From an uncultured Candidatus Competibacteraceae bacterium (lineage in GTDB: Bacteria > Pseudomonadota > Gammaproteobacteria > Competibacterales > Competibacteraceae), in NCBI GenBank assembly GCA_903879705.1, contig CAIRMO010000051.1, forward strand, positions 1 to 52,973: DNA of 52,973 nucleotides, written 5' to 3'. Below, one piece after another: positions 25,489 to 34,219 of this stretch (its first letter is position 1; every line of letters begins with the position of its first letter). Under the pieces are notes generated by a model. That model saw nothing but the letters and a program-made list of their open reading frames with translations. It was not told where the DNA came from and did not search any database. Made by a program: the position numbers and the translations under genes.

Positions 25489-26517
25489 ATGACCCTGCCC
25501 GCTTTCGTCCAGCGCGACGTATCCCTCGCCGATCTGAACACCTTCGGTCTGCCGGCCCGCGCCGCGTTGTTGGCCGCGATTGAAACACCGGCGCAACTCG
25601 CTGCCCTGATCGATTGGCCGGAATGGCGGAGCTGGCCGCGTTTTGTCCTCGGCGGCGGCAGTAACCTGATTCTTTCCGGCGATTTCCCCGGACTGATGCT
25701 TCAGGTGCGGATTCCTGGCCGGGAACTGATCGGCGAGAGCGCCGACGCCTGGCTGGTGCGGGCCGGAGCCGGGGAAAACTGGCATGACCTGGTGCGCTGG
25801 ACCCTGGCGCACGGCTGGCCGGGACTGGAAAATCTGGCGCTGATTCCCGGCACGGTGGGCGCAACGCCGATTCAGAATATCGGCGCTTACGGCCTGGAAA
25901 TCGCTGAGCGGGTGCAAGGCGTAGAGGCGGTGGACTTAACGAGCGGTGCAATGATCACGTTCGACCGGGCCGCTTGCCGTTTCGGCTACCGGGACAGCGT
26001 CTTTAAACACGAGGCCGCCGGGCGTTATCTGGTAACCACCGTCACGTTCCGTCTACCGAAACGCTGGCAACCACTCACCGGTTACGACGATGTGGCGCAA
26101 GAACTGGAAGCCCGGCAGATCGCCCATCCGACGGCGCACGACATCGCTGATGTGGTCATCGCCATCCGCTCCCGCAAGCTGCCTGACCCGGCACAGATCG
26201 GCAACGCTGGCAGCTTCTTCAAGAATCCACGGGTGGATGCCACCGCGTTTGCCCGGCTGACCGCCCACCATCCCGATTTGCCGCATTACCCGCAGTTGGA
26301 CGGGACGGTAAAACTGGCGGCCGGCTGGTTGATTGAACGCTGCGGCTGGAAAGGCCGGAATTTGGGGCCGGTGGGCGTTTACGAACAGCAGGCGCTGGTA
26401 CTGGTCAATCGCGGCGGGGCGCGGGGCGTCGATGTGTTGCGGCTGGCGCAGGCGATTCAGGTCTCGGTGCAAACGGTGTTCGGGGTCACACTGGAGCCGG
26501 AGCCGGTAGTACTCTAG
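25489..26517 (+). CDS. murB: UDP-N-acetylenolpyruvoylglucosamine reductase
   Basis: Reduces UDP-GlcNAc-enolpyruvate to UDP-MurNAc with NADPH and FAD, in cytoplasmic peptidoglycan precursor synthesis. The start at 25489 gives 342 residues, the length of E. coli MurB. The FAD-binding GGGSNLILS (about 57-65) and [17 protein letters not shown] are present, as are the type I YRDSVF loop and the proton-donor serine S242 in NAGSFFKNP. An in-frame ATG at 25468 would add seven residues but falls on the end of the preceding terminator. It is usually single-copy and essential. Confidence 0.95.
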   Translation: MTLPAFVQRDVSLADLNTFGLPARAALLAAIETPAQLAALIDWPEWRSWPRFVLGGGSNLILSGDFPGLMLQVRIPGRELIGESADAWLVRAGAGENWHDLVRWTLAHGWPGLENLALIPGTVGATPIQNIGAYGLEIAERVQGVEAVDLTSGAMITFDRAACRFGYRDSVFKHEAAGRYLVTTVTFRLPKRWQPLTGYDDVAQELEARQIAHPTAHDIADVVIAIRSRKLPDPAQIGNAGSFFKNPRVDATAFARLTAHHPDLPHYPQLDGTVKLAAGWLIERCGWKGRNLGPVGVYEQQALVLVNRGGARGVDVLRLAQAIQVSVQTVFGVTLEPEPVVL

Positions 26518-26583
26518 CACTTGATAATCGGCCTGATCGCCCGCATTTAGCGTCCGAATCCCCTGAGCCGCGTTGAACCCATT

Positions 26584-29100
26584 ATGACTGACCACGAAGC
26601 CGAAGAAACCCTCGAAGCAGAAGTCGTGGGTGAGGACGACGAGAACGACGCGGACGACAACAACGAAAGGTCCGCCAATACCGTTGTCGCCGCTGCCGAT
26701 ATTCTGCCCATTACGATCTATCTGCTGCCACTGTCCGAACGGCCCTTCTTCCCGGCCCAGGCGTTGCCGTTACTCCTCAACGAAGAACCCTGGCTGCCGA
26801 CCATTGAAGCCGCCGCTGCCTGCGAACAACGGGTGATCGGCTTGGCGCTGGTCAAGCTTGACAGCGCAGAAAATGTCAGTCCCGATGATTTTTACGACGT
26901 CGGCACCGCTGCCCGGATGCATCAATTAACGCACAACGAAGGCCGGCTGCAATTCATTGCCCAAGGTCTCAAACGGTTCCATATTGAGCAGTGGCTGTCC
27001 ACTGTTCCCCCCTATCAGGTCCAGGTGAGCTATCCGAGTGAGGATGACGAGGCGGGTCCCGACGAATTGCGGGCTTATTCATTGGCGGTGATTAATACCC
27101 TGAAAGAACTGATTCCGCTCAATCCCCTGTACTCCGAAGAACTGAAGTTCTTTCTCAATCGTTTCAACACCCACGATCCATCGCCACTGGCTGATTTCGC
27201 CGCCAGCCTGACTACGGCCAGCAAGGGTGAATTACAGGAAATTCTCGCCACCGCGCCGGTGCTGGAACGGCTGAAAAAAGTCATCGTGCTGCTGAAGAAG
27301 GAACTGGAAGTCGTCAAGCTCCAGAGCCACATCCGCAAGCAGGTTGAAGAAAAGATGAGTGAGCATCAGCGCAAGTTTTTTCTGCGCGAGCAGCTCAAGG
27401 TCATTCAACAGGAACTCGGGATTGCCAAGGATGATCGCACCGCCGATGGGGACCGGTTCCGCGAGCGGTTGGCCACTCGCCAGGTTCCCGAACCGGCGTT
27501 GAAACGGATCCATGAAGAACTGGAAAAACTCGCCATTCTTGAAGCCGGGTCCCCGGAATATGCCGTCACCCGCAATTATCTCGATGCGCTGACCGATTTG
27601 CCGTGGGGAATCTACTCCACCGACAATCTCGATCTGAAACATGCCCGCGAGGTGCTGGATCGGGATCATGACGGGCTGGAGGACGTGAAAGACCGGATCA
27701 TCGAATTTCTGGCGGTGGGGGCCTTAAAAGGCCAGGTCGGCGGCTCGATCATTCTGCTGGTTGGCCCGCCCGGGGTGGGCAAAACCTCCATTGGCCGGTC
27801 AGTTGCCGCCGCGCTGGATCGCAAGTTCTACCGGCTCAGCCTGGGCGGGATGCGCGATGAGGCCGAGATCAAAGGCCATCGCCGCACTTATATTGGCGCA
27901 TTGCCCGGCAAGTTTATTCAGGCCATTCGGGAAGCGGGTACCGCCAATCCCGTCATCATGCTGGATGAAGTGGACAAGATTGGCGCGTCCTATCGCGGCG
28001 ATCCGGCCTCGGCGCTGCTGGAAGTGCTGGATCCGGAGCAGAACAACGAATTTCTCGATCATTATCTGGATGTGCGCTTCGATTTATCCAAGGTCCTGTT
28101 TATCTGCACTGCCAATCAACTCGACACCATTCCTGGGCCATTGCTGGATCGGATGGAAACCACCCGCCTGTCTGGCTACATCACCGCTGAAAAGCTGCAA
28201 ATCGCCCGCAATCATCTCTGGCCGAAACTGCTGGAACGCAGTGGCATGAGCCGGGATCGGATTCAACTTGATGAGGCGACGCTGCGCCAGATCATTGAGG
28301 GCTATGCCCGCGAGGCCGGGGTCCGTAATCTGGAAAAACAACTAGGACGGATTGTGCGCAAGAGCGCAGTCGAGATTGTCAATGGTCGTGAAGGATCGAT
28401 TGTGGTCGAACCGCTGGAACTGGATCGCTATTTGGGCAAGCCGCCATTCAAGCCAGAAACGCTGATGAGCGGACTGGGGGTAGTCACTGGACTGGCGTGG
28501 ACGGCAATGGGTGGGGTAACCCTTAATATCGAAGCGACCCGGGTTCACACCAAGAATCGCGGCTTCAAACTGACTGGGCGGCTGGGCGAGGTGATGCAGG
28601 AGTCGGCCAACATCGCCTACAGTTACGTCAGCGCCCATCTGGCGGAATACCAGGCGGATCCAAAGTTCTTCGATGAAGCCTTTGTCCATCTGCATGTCCC
28701 GGAGGGCGCAACCCCCAAGGATGGCCCCAGCGCCGGGATTACTATGGCGACCGCCTTGTTATCGCTGGCGCGGGGACAACAGCTAGAGCGGGCTTTGGCG
28801 ATGACCGGTGAATTGACTCTGACCGGCCTGGTGTTGCCGGTGGGCGGCATTCGTGAAAAGGCCATAGCCGCACGGCGGGTAGGCATTCACGAACTGATTC
28901 TGCCGGAAGCGAATCGGGGCGATGTCGAGGAGTTGCCGGATCATATTAAGGAGGGCTTGACCATTCATTTCGTGGAGCGGTTGCGGCAGGTGGTGGACTG
29001 GGCGTTCACCCCGGAAACGATCCAGACTTTGTCCATGGAAAAGGCGGAAGAGACAAAAAATACAAAAGGGCCGAAAAAGAGGAAACCGCGAATTGACTAG
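26584..29100 (+). CDS. lon: ATP-dependent protease Lon
   Basis: 838 residues, about 50 longer than E. coli Lon owing to an acidic N-terminal extension (residues 1-38, rich in Asp and Glu). Domains: LON substrate-binding (about 42-235), coiled coil, AAA+ ATPase with GPPGVGKT (about 394-401) and MLDEVDK, and the protease domain with catalytic dyad S716 (KDGPSAG) and K759 (GGIREKA). It degrades misfolded and regulatory proteins in the cytoplasm. The C-terminal tail is lysine-rich. The acidic head and divergence in the LON domain suggest it may be a second Lon rather than the housekeeping copy; the window cannot settle that. Its stop overlaps the next gene's start by 8 bp. Confidence 0.94.
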   Translation: MTDHEAEETLEAEVVGEDDENDADDNNERSANTVVAAADILPITIYLLPLSERPFFPAQALPLLLNEEPWLPTIEAAAACEQRVIGLALVKLDSAENVSPDDFYDVGTAARMHQLTHNEGRLQFIAQGLKRFHIEQWLSTVPPYQVQVSYPSEDDEAGPDELRAYSLAVINTLKELIPLNPLYSEELKFFLNRFNTHDPSPLADFAASLTTASKGELQEILATAPVLERLKKVIVLLKKELEVVKLQSHIRKQVEEKMSEHQRKFFLREQLKVIQQELGIAKDDRTADGDRFRERLATRQVPEPALKRIHEELEKLAILEAGSPEYAVTRNYLDALTDLPWGIYSTDNLDLKHAREVLDRDHDGLEDVKDRIIEFLAVGALKGQVGGSIILLVGPPGVGKTSIGRSVAAALDRKFYRLSLGGMRDEAEIKGHRRTYIGALPGKFIQAIREAGTANPVIMLDEVDKIGASYRGDPASALLEVLDPEQNNEFLDHYLDVRFDLSKVLFICTANQLDTIPGPLLDRMETTRLSGYITAEKLQIARNHLWPKLLERSGMSRDRIQLDEATLRQIIEGYAREAGVRNLEKQLGRIVRKSAVEIVNGREGSIVVEPLELDRYLGKPPFKPETLMSGLGVVTGLAWTAMGGVTLNIEATRVHTKNRGFKLTGRLGEVMQESANIAYSYVSAHLAEYQADPKFFDEAFVHLHVPEGATPKDGPSAGITMATALLSLARGQQLERALAMTGELTLTGLVLPVGGIREKAIAARRVGIHELILPEANRGDVEELPDHIKEGLTIHFVERLRQVVDWAFTPETIQTLSMEKAEETKNTKGPKKRKPRID

Positions 29101-29869
29101 AAACCTGCGCCCTCAACGGGTTTTCGGTTGGCGGGTCACTGGCGGTTTGTTGCTATTGGCGTTGTCGCTGGGCCCGGTTCAAGCGGGTTGCGACGATCCG
29201 CCGGCTCGGCGCGTTAACTGGCTGCGTTGCGACAAACCCGGCGCGGATTTGCACGGCGCGGATTTGCGCGAGGCGGTACTCACCCAGGTCAATCTGGCGA
29301 ATGCCCAAGTGGCCGGCGCTCGTCTGAATAACGCTGATTTGGGCGGTGCGACTTTGACCGATGCTGATTTCACCGGTGCGATCTTGACCGATGCCCGGCT
29401 GGTTTCGGCCCAATCAGAGCGGGCGGTATTCTCTGGCGCGAATCTGGCTGGAGCGCGGCTGGAACGGGCGGTGTTGACCGGAGCGAATCTGAGCGGTGCG
29501 GATCTGAGTGGGGCGCGACTGGATCAGGCGGATCTGCGCGGGGCAAACCTGACGGGATCCAAACTGGGTAAGGCGAATCTGGCGCAAGCCAATTTGGCCG
29601 GTGCGCAATTGCAAAATGCGGAGTTAAGCAGTGCAATCTTGAGTCGGGCGGTACTGGAGAATGCGGTATTGACCGGCGCGAAGCTGCAAGGCGCGAATCT
29701 GACTGGCGCTACCTTGATCGATGCCGATTTCAGCGGGGCGAATCTGGCCGGGGCGAATCTGGCCGAGGCCCGCCTGACCGGCGCTCGCTTCACTGACGCC
29801 AGGCTGGACAGCACCATCTGGCCGGATCGGCGGCGCTGTCAGCCCGCGTCGGTGGGCGAATGCCGGTAG
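29093..29869 (+). CDS. Exported pentapeptide-repeat protein
   Basis: 258 residues starting at a TTG that overlaps the lon stop; AGAGGAA is 8 nt upstream, so translation is probably coupled to lon. A signal peptide (about 1-33, LLLLALSLGPVQAGC) is followed by a cysteine-containing segment (CDDPPARRVNWLRC) and about 34 tandem A(D/N)LxxA pentapeptides from residue 45 to 240, which fold as a right-handed quadrilateral beta-helix. Such helices often serve as binding surfaces, and some mimic DNA, but an exported one is unlikely to act on gyrase. The role is unknown. Confidence 0.85.
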   Translation: MTRNLRPQRVFGWRVTGGLLLLALSLGPVQAGCDDPPARRVNWLRCDKPGADLHGADLREAVLTQVNLANAQVAGARLNNADLGGATLTDADFTGAILTDARLVSAQSERAVFSGANLAGARLERAVLTGANLSGADLSGARLDQADLRGANLTGSKLGKANLAQANLAGAQLQNAELSSAILSRAVLENAVLTGAKLQGANLTGATLIDADFSGANLAGANLAEARLTGARFTDARLDSTIWPDRRRCQPASVGECR

Positions 29870-29896
29870 GTTGCTTCGATGGATGTTACTCATTCA

Positions 29897-30043
29897 GTAG
29901 GTTTTCGCATTTAGGTCTCCCGGGTTCCGTCATTTCCGCGAATGCGGGAATCCAGTCAGCCGCTGAAAAACGGGATACCCGCGTTTGCGGGAATGACGAA
30001 CGGGGTGATTTTTGACTGGAAAAAGATAAAATCTATCGGGAAA
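29897..30043. repeat. Interspersed repeat family B (147-bp full copy 1)
   Basis: Shares its whole length with 41408-41554: a left flank (GTAGGTTTTCGCATTTAGGT), CCGTCATTTCCGCGAATGCG, a second GGGAATGACGAA half, and a right flank reading AAAAAGATAAAATCTATCGG. Partial copies are at 50691-50735 and 50989-51110. Its minus-strand translation gives the familiar spurious VIPANAGI peptide. It fills most of the 231-bp gap before the sensor kinase. Confidence 0.85.
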
Positions 30044-30100
30044 TGGCGTTGGACTTGAAACTTATACCCCATAATCTTGTGATTCCCGCGGGAAATTTCA

Positions 30101-32245
30101 ATGAAATACACGGTCAAGGTTTTACTGATTTTGGTCGTCGTCGTTACGATATTGCCGGTTTTTGTTGCAATCCCCTTCCATGTTGCCAATCTATTTCAGC
30201 GTGATCGAGCTGCGCTTGATCAATCCGTTCGACTGACCACTTTGGCGCTCCTTCAGGCCGTCGACGGGAATCTCCGCGCTGCCCAGAATGGCTTGGAACT
30301 GCTGGCTGGATCGGAGGAACTCAGGCGAGGTGATTTGGCGCAATTCTATAAGCGCGGCACCGATCTGGTGAATCTTGGCATGGCTAACAACGTGGTCGTG
30401 CTGGATGAAACCGGCCAGCAACTGATCAACACCCTTAAACCCCTTGGCCAGCCCTTGCCCAAGACGGGCAATATGACTAATGTGCGGCGGGTTTTTGAGA
30501 CCGGAAAGCCCGTGTTCTCGAATCTTTTTATGGGAGGCGCATCGAAGCGTTTGGTGGTCGACTATAGCGTTCCGGTCTCACGCGATGGCAAGGTGATCTA
30601 CGATTTAACTGCTGCCTTTCGTCCTGAACAACTGGGGAAGCTCCTTGATGAGCAGCACCTTCCTTCTGGATATGTTGCAGAAATTCTCGATAAAATGGGA
30701 ACAATCGTGGCGCGATCCAGCCAATCCGAAAAGTATGTCGGGCAGAAAACCGTAGCCGCTCTGCTAAAAGAAATGCAGGAATCCTCTACAGGAACATTGC
30801 AGACCGAGGATATAGACCGTGTGACTTCGTATATCTCATACACCCGATCGGCAGTCTCAGGATGGACGGTCGCCATTGCCGTTCCTCAAGAGTCTCTATT
30901 GGGCGAAACTAAAAAATATCTAATCATGCTCAGTTCGAGCGCATTAGTTCTACTCATTGTCGGTATCATGCTGGGCGCAAGAGTGGCCCAATACATCGCG
31001 CAATCGATCCATGCGCTCATCCCTGTCGCGCTGGCCCTTGGCGAAGGTAAACCGATCGAGATCCCCCGCGGCAAAATTGTTGAAGTGACATCGGTTGTTG
31101 ATGCTTTGGTGCGAGTGGAAGACGAACTGAATGTTCATCGGCTGCATCTCGAAGAACTGGTCTCCTTACGCACCGCCGAATTGGCGCTGGCCCGCGATGC
31201 CGCCGATGCCGCCAATCAGGCCAAGAGCATGTTCCTCGCCAACATGAGCCACGAGTTGAGAACCCCCCTCAACGCCATTCTCGGCTTCTCCAGTATTCTT
31301 GGTCGTGATTCAGGCTTCTCCGAATCGCAGAAGGAAACGCTGTCGATCATCCACAAGAGCGGCGACCACCTGCTCAACCTCATCAACGATGTACTCGACA
31401 TCGCCAAGATCGAAGCCGGGCGCATCACCGTACAAACGGCATCATTTGATCTGGGCGGTTTGATCCTCGATATCACTGACATGTTGCGCGGTCGCGCCCA
31501 AGAGAAAGGGCTACAACTGATCCTCGATCAAACCAGCACGTTCCCACGCTACATCGTCAGCGACGCGGCCAAGCTGCGGCAAATCCTGATCAACCTGATC
31601 TCCAACGCCATCAAAGCCACCGAGCAGGGCGGCGTCACTTTGCGGCTGGGGCTGAAAACGGACCCCCCCAACCTTCTGCTGATCGAAGTGGAAGACACGG
31701 GCTGCGGCATTAAGCCGGAAGACCAGGCCACTCTCATGCAGCCCTTCGTTCAAGTGGGTCCGCAGACCCAGCAGCAGGGTACGGGGCTGGGTTTGGCCAT
31801 CAGCCGCCAGTTTGTCGAACTGATGGGCGGCAACCTCACCTTCACCAGTACGCCCGGTCAGGGCAGCACCTTCCGGGTGGAACTCCCGGTGCCACTGGCG
31901 CAGCCTGATGAGATCCCGCAGATTCCCAAGGGGCGCGGAGAAGTGATCAGACTGGAACCCGACCAAGCCCCCTGCCGGGTGTTGGTGGTAGACGATCAAG
32001 TGGACAACCGGCTTTTGCTCCAGCGTTTGTTGGAAAGCGCAGGCTTTCAGGTGCAACTGGCCGAGAACGGCGCGGTGGCCGTGGAACAGTTCCAAAGCTG
32101 GCGACCGCATTTTATCTGGATGGATCAGCGGATGCCGGTGATGGACGGGCTGGAAGCGACCCGCCGCATGGGGCTGCTCGAATTGCCAGGTGAACTCCGC
32201 ACCGTAGTCGCTCATCAGCGTCAGGATGCCCAATCCGGAGGCTGA
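30101..32245 (+). CDS. Hybrid sensor histidine kinase with truncated receiver domain
   Basis: 714 residues. TM1 (about 6-27), periplasmic Cache-like sensor (28-280), TM2 (about 283-303), HAMP-like linker, HisKA with phosphoacceptor H384 (MSHELRTPLN), HATPase (about 500-605, GTGLGLAI) and the start of a receiver domain (about 627 onward, VLVVDDQVDN, phosphoacceptor D675 in WMDQRMPVMDG). After EATRR (near residue 688) the frame runs into sequence copied, in antisense, from the HATPase gene at 34220. The receiver therefore lacks its conserved Thr/Ser and Lys and ends in an unrelated 26-residue tail. Sensing and autophosphorylation may be intact, while phosphotransfer to its own receiver is probably lost. 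Confidence 0.88.
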   Translation: MKYTVKVLLILVVVVTILPVFVAIPFHVANLFQRDRAALDQSVRLTTLALLQAVDGNLRAAQNGLELLAGSEELRRGDLAQFYKRGTDLVNLGMANNVVVLDETGQQLINTLKPLGQPLPKTGNMTNVRRVFETGKPVFSNLFMGGASKRLVVDYSVPVSRDGKVIYDLTAAFRPEQLGKLLDEQHLPSGYVAEILDKMGTIVARSSQSEKYVGQKTVAALLKEMQESSTGTLQTEDIDRVTSYISYTRSAVSGWTVAIAVPQESLLGETKKYLIMLSSSALVLLIVGIMLGARVAQYIAQSIHALIPVALALGEGKPIEIPRGKIVEVTSVVDALVRVEDELNVHRLHLEELVSLRTAELALARDAADAANQAKSMFLANMSHELRTPLNAILGFSSILGRDSGFSESQKETLSIIHKSGDHLLNLINDVLDIAKIEAGRITVQTASFDLGGLILDITDMLRGRAQEKGLQLILDQTSTFPRYIVSDAAKLRQILINLISNAIKATEQGGVTLRLGLKTDPPNLLLIEVEDTGCGIKPEDQATLMQPFVQVGPQTQQQGTGLGLAISRQFVELMGGNLTFTSTPGQGSTFRVELPVPLAQPDEIPQIPKGRGEVIRLEPDQAPCRVLVVDDQVDNRLLLQRLLESAGFQVQLAENGAVAVEQFQSWRPHFIWMDQRMPVMDGLEATRRMGLLELPGELRTVVAHQRQDAQSGG

Positions 32246-32323
32246 GGGCGAATCGCCAACTGCATTCGCTTCGATGCGCTCCAGCAAGAGTTCATTAGGA
32301 TCACTGGCGGTGAGCTGTTCCAA
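32161..32323 (-). pseudogene. Partial duplicate of the slr1658-like HATPase gene (3' part)
   Basis: Aligns to 34261-34423 with about 11 mismatches in 163 bp, at an offset of exactly 2,100 bp and in the same orientation. On the minus strand it would encode about 50 C-terminal residues including SGLGILTLMSDYGAEF. It has no 5' part and now forms the 3' end of the sensor-kinase gene on the other strand. Confidence 0.85.
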
Positions 32324-32338
32324 TAACCAAGCGTTTAA

Positions 32339-32457
32339 TATTCAAAAACAGCAATTTCCAGATTACCCGGCTGCTGGCTGAAGAAAACGCTGATTGGACG
32401 CCAGAGCGTCTGGCAAACCGGCAACACTGGATGGCAAACCAGGTAACATCGATTTAG
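32339..32457 (+). pseudogene. Remnant resembling the C-terminus of a DUF262/DUF1524 (GmrSD-like) nuclease
   Basis: One frame reads SNFQITRLLAEENADW then TPERLANRQHWMANQVTSI and a TAG where the family typically has Trp near its end. The pattern of a conserved W, an R-x-x-W motif and a terminal 'SIW' resembles the C-terminal helix of DUF1524 HNH proteins from type IV restriction systems. Only about 40 codons remain. Assignment is from memory of the family pattern and is tentative. Confidence 0.35.
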
Positions 32458-32472
32458 CGGATCGCCCAGCTT

Positions 32473-33675
32473 TCATAAATCAAAATTGCTTTTTTCTTTT
32501 GGCGAGCCATCATGTTCTAATTCGACATCAAGGTGAAGATTAACGTCTTGATATAATGTGGTTTGATCGTTTAAACGATCATCAGAACCGTCAAGATACC
32601 ATGTCAACAGGGTGCCATCGCTGTCGATCATTACGCTCGAAGGTTGCTTCCAGCTTGGATTCCACTTTAAACGATCCTCCAATTTAAAATATGATTTTAG
32701 CAGTACTAATCGCTCCTTCACCCGGACATCAAGAATTGTTCCGTGGTACAAAACGATCTTGCCAATATCACTGAGTACTGCAAAACGGGGCTTAGATCGA
32801 CCCGAAAACTCACCACAAGCACTAATCTCACTGATCAAAGACAATCCCTTGTGCAGCGATGTTCTATGGTGACCCATACCGCGCATCGGGATTGCGTGAA
32901 ATAAATAATGGGCTTCAATACCATGTTGCCGAAGATAATCATATAACTCAACCAGTGTTTTAAAATCATCATTGACGTTTTTTAATAACGGATGTTGATT
33001 ATAAAAAACCATACCAATTTCTTTCAATTTTTTAATAGCTAAAATACACTCAGGCCAAAATTCTATTGGGTGATTAATGTTTAATCCAAGTTCGAAACGA
33101 AAATGGCGATAACGGTTAAAAATTGCCAACATGTTATCGTTAATGCGATACGGGTCTTGGAAAGGAACGCGGGTACCCATCCGAATAATTTTAACATTAT
33201 CAGCGTGTTTTGTTAACATTGCTAGCGTATGGTTCAGATGGGAGGTGGACAGCAATGGATCACCGCCAGTAATTAAGACTTCGTTAACATCGTCACGAAG
33301 GTTAGATGACCCGATATAACGCGCAGCCCGTTCAATATCATCATATTGCATCGTTTTAATCGGATATTGCCCTCGCAAACACCAGCGACAATGCGCCGCA
33401 CACGCTGTCGTTGGCTCAATCAATACCGTGCGCCGATATAATCTTTCAACTCCTATAAGTGGCGCTCCATCGAAATCGATATTAATCTCAGATTCATAGT
33501 GCCGCAGCCGCTCCGATGGATGAATAATATCTTCAAGCGGTGATTTGACATATTGATTAATAATTGCTTTTGTCCGCAGATCATTTTCCCCATATCTAGT
33601 AGTCAATTTGGAGATTTTTTCGCGCAGAAAAGGAGATATTAATTCTCGAAAATTACCTTTACTTGAACCAGCCAT
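32473..33675 (-). CDS. KamA-family radical SAM protein (lysine 2,3-aminomutase-like)
   Basis: 400 residues. The radical SAM cluster motif is C92-AAH-C96-RW-C99, followed by the SAM-binding GGDP (137-140). Residues 261-310 follow lysine 2,3-aminomutase (GMGHHRTSLHKG) and K306 in SDIGKIVLY falls where the PLP lysine is expected, although the usual glycine-rich loop is changed. It could be an aminomutase on lysine, glutamate or a peptide/natural-product substrate. The gene is visibly AT-rich against its GC-rich neighbours, with AT-ending codons, and sits between gene fragments, which points to horizontal gain. AAGGA lies 9 nt before the ATG. No partner enzyme is adjacent. Confidence 0.8.
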   Translation of the reverse strand: MAGSSKGNFRELISPFLREKISKLTTRYGENDLRTKAIINQYVKSPLEDIIHPSERLRHYESEINIDFDGAPLIGVERLYRRTVLIEPTTACAAHCRWCLRGQYPIKTMQYDDIERAARYIGSSNLRDDVNEVLITGGDPLLSTSHLNHTLAMLTKHADNVKIIRMGTRVPFQDPYRINDNMLAIFNRYRHFRFELGLNINHPIEFWPECILAIKKLKEIGMVFYNQHPLLKNVNDDFKTLVELYDYLRQHGIEAHYLFHAIPMRGMGHHRTSLHKGLSLISEISACGEFSGRSKPRFAVLSDIGKIVLYHGTILDVRVKERLVLLKSYFKLEDRLKWNPSWKQPSSVMIDSDGTLLTWYLDGSDDRLNDQTTLYQDVNLHLDVELEHDGSPKEKSNFDL

Positions 33676-33776
33676 AAAAGATCATCCTTGTTATGTATAG
33701 GAATCTGATCTGAGTCGTGGAAAGTTTGCTTCAAGCTCTGTATTCGTAAAAAGCACGAACAACAAATAACATATTG

Positions 33777-33799
33777 AAAATAAATAAGTTATTTATTTT
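33777..33799. terminator. AT-only hairpin downstream of the STAS gene
   Basis: Perfect 10-bp inverted repeat AAAATAAATA/TATTTATTTT with a 3-nt loop, followed by T on the plus strand and A on the minus. It lies 60 bp beyond the end of the minus-strand partner-switching operon and about 100 bp before the kamA-like start. The low GC makes a strong terminator doubtful; it may be an operator or a boundary of the acquired segment. Confidence 0.35.
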
Positions 33800-33858
33800 T
33801 GATGAATACGGCTATGAAAAACATCAATCTACAACGCCTAAAGGAGACCTATAGAGCA

Positions 33859-34212
33859 TCAGAGAATCTGCAAATCCAAGGCCGGAAACAATTTCTTCAG
33901 GTTCGGCAGCGACTTGGCATGCCACGGGATCCGCGCCGTCCCGCACACCCCGAGGCCAACCCCGCCCCGATTACGCACCTCGATCGTGAATTTCGCAAAC
34001 AGGTTGATTCCGGAGCTGTTGAGAAACTCCAGCCCCATCAGGTCCAAATCAATACGACCCTCATTAGCTTCCAGCACCTGTTTCATCAGGGCCTGAATCG
34101 GCGCGTAATCCTCCGGACTCGACAGACGCATCGTCCCCTCATAATGAATCGTGCTGCCATCGACCCAGACCCGATAGTCATTCGTCTTGATTTCCACTCT
34201 GAATTTCTCCAT
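33859..34212 (-). CDS. STAS-domain anti-sigma-antagonist-like protein (slr1659 type)
   Basis: 117 residues forming one STAS domain. The phosphorylatable serine site is intact in LEFLNSSGINLF (S66/S67). In partner switching the unphosphorylated STAS protein binds its HATPase kinase; phosphorylation releases it and a SpoIIE phosphatase reverses this. The HATPase gene lies 7 bp upstream and a SpoIIE phosphatase gene 5 bp beyond that, so all three should be co-expressed. It is the last gene of the operon. Confidence 0.83.
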   Translation of the reverse strand: MEKFRVEIKTNDYRVWVDGSTIHYEGTMRLSSPEDYAPIQALMKQVLEANEGRIDLDLMGLEFLNSSGINLFAKFTIEVRNRGGVGLGVCGTARIPWHAKSLPNLKKLFPALDLQIL

Positions 34213-34219
34213 ATCAGCG

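Noticed and set aside
29956-30189. Small minus-strand frame containing the peptide VIPANAGI
   Set aside because: This peptide is the usual translation of the family B repeat and recurs wherever the repeat lies. It is not a gene. The similar frame at 41467-41658 was rejected as a gene for the same reason, though its first 30 codons are mentioned as a possible remnant.
31511-32323. 270-codon minus-strand frame beginning with HATPase-like sequence
   Set aside because: Only about the first 50 codons match the kinase at 34220. The rest is antisense to the sensor-kinase gene, so it is recorded as a duplicate fragment and not as a gene.
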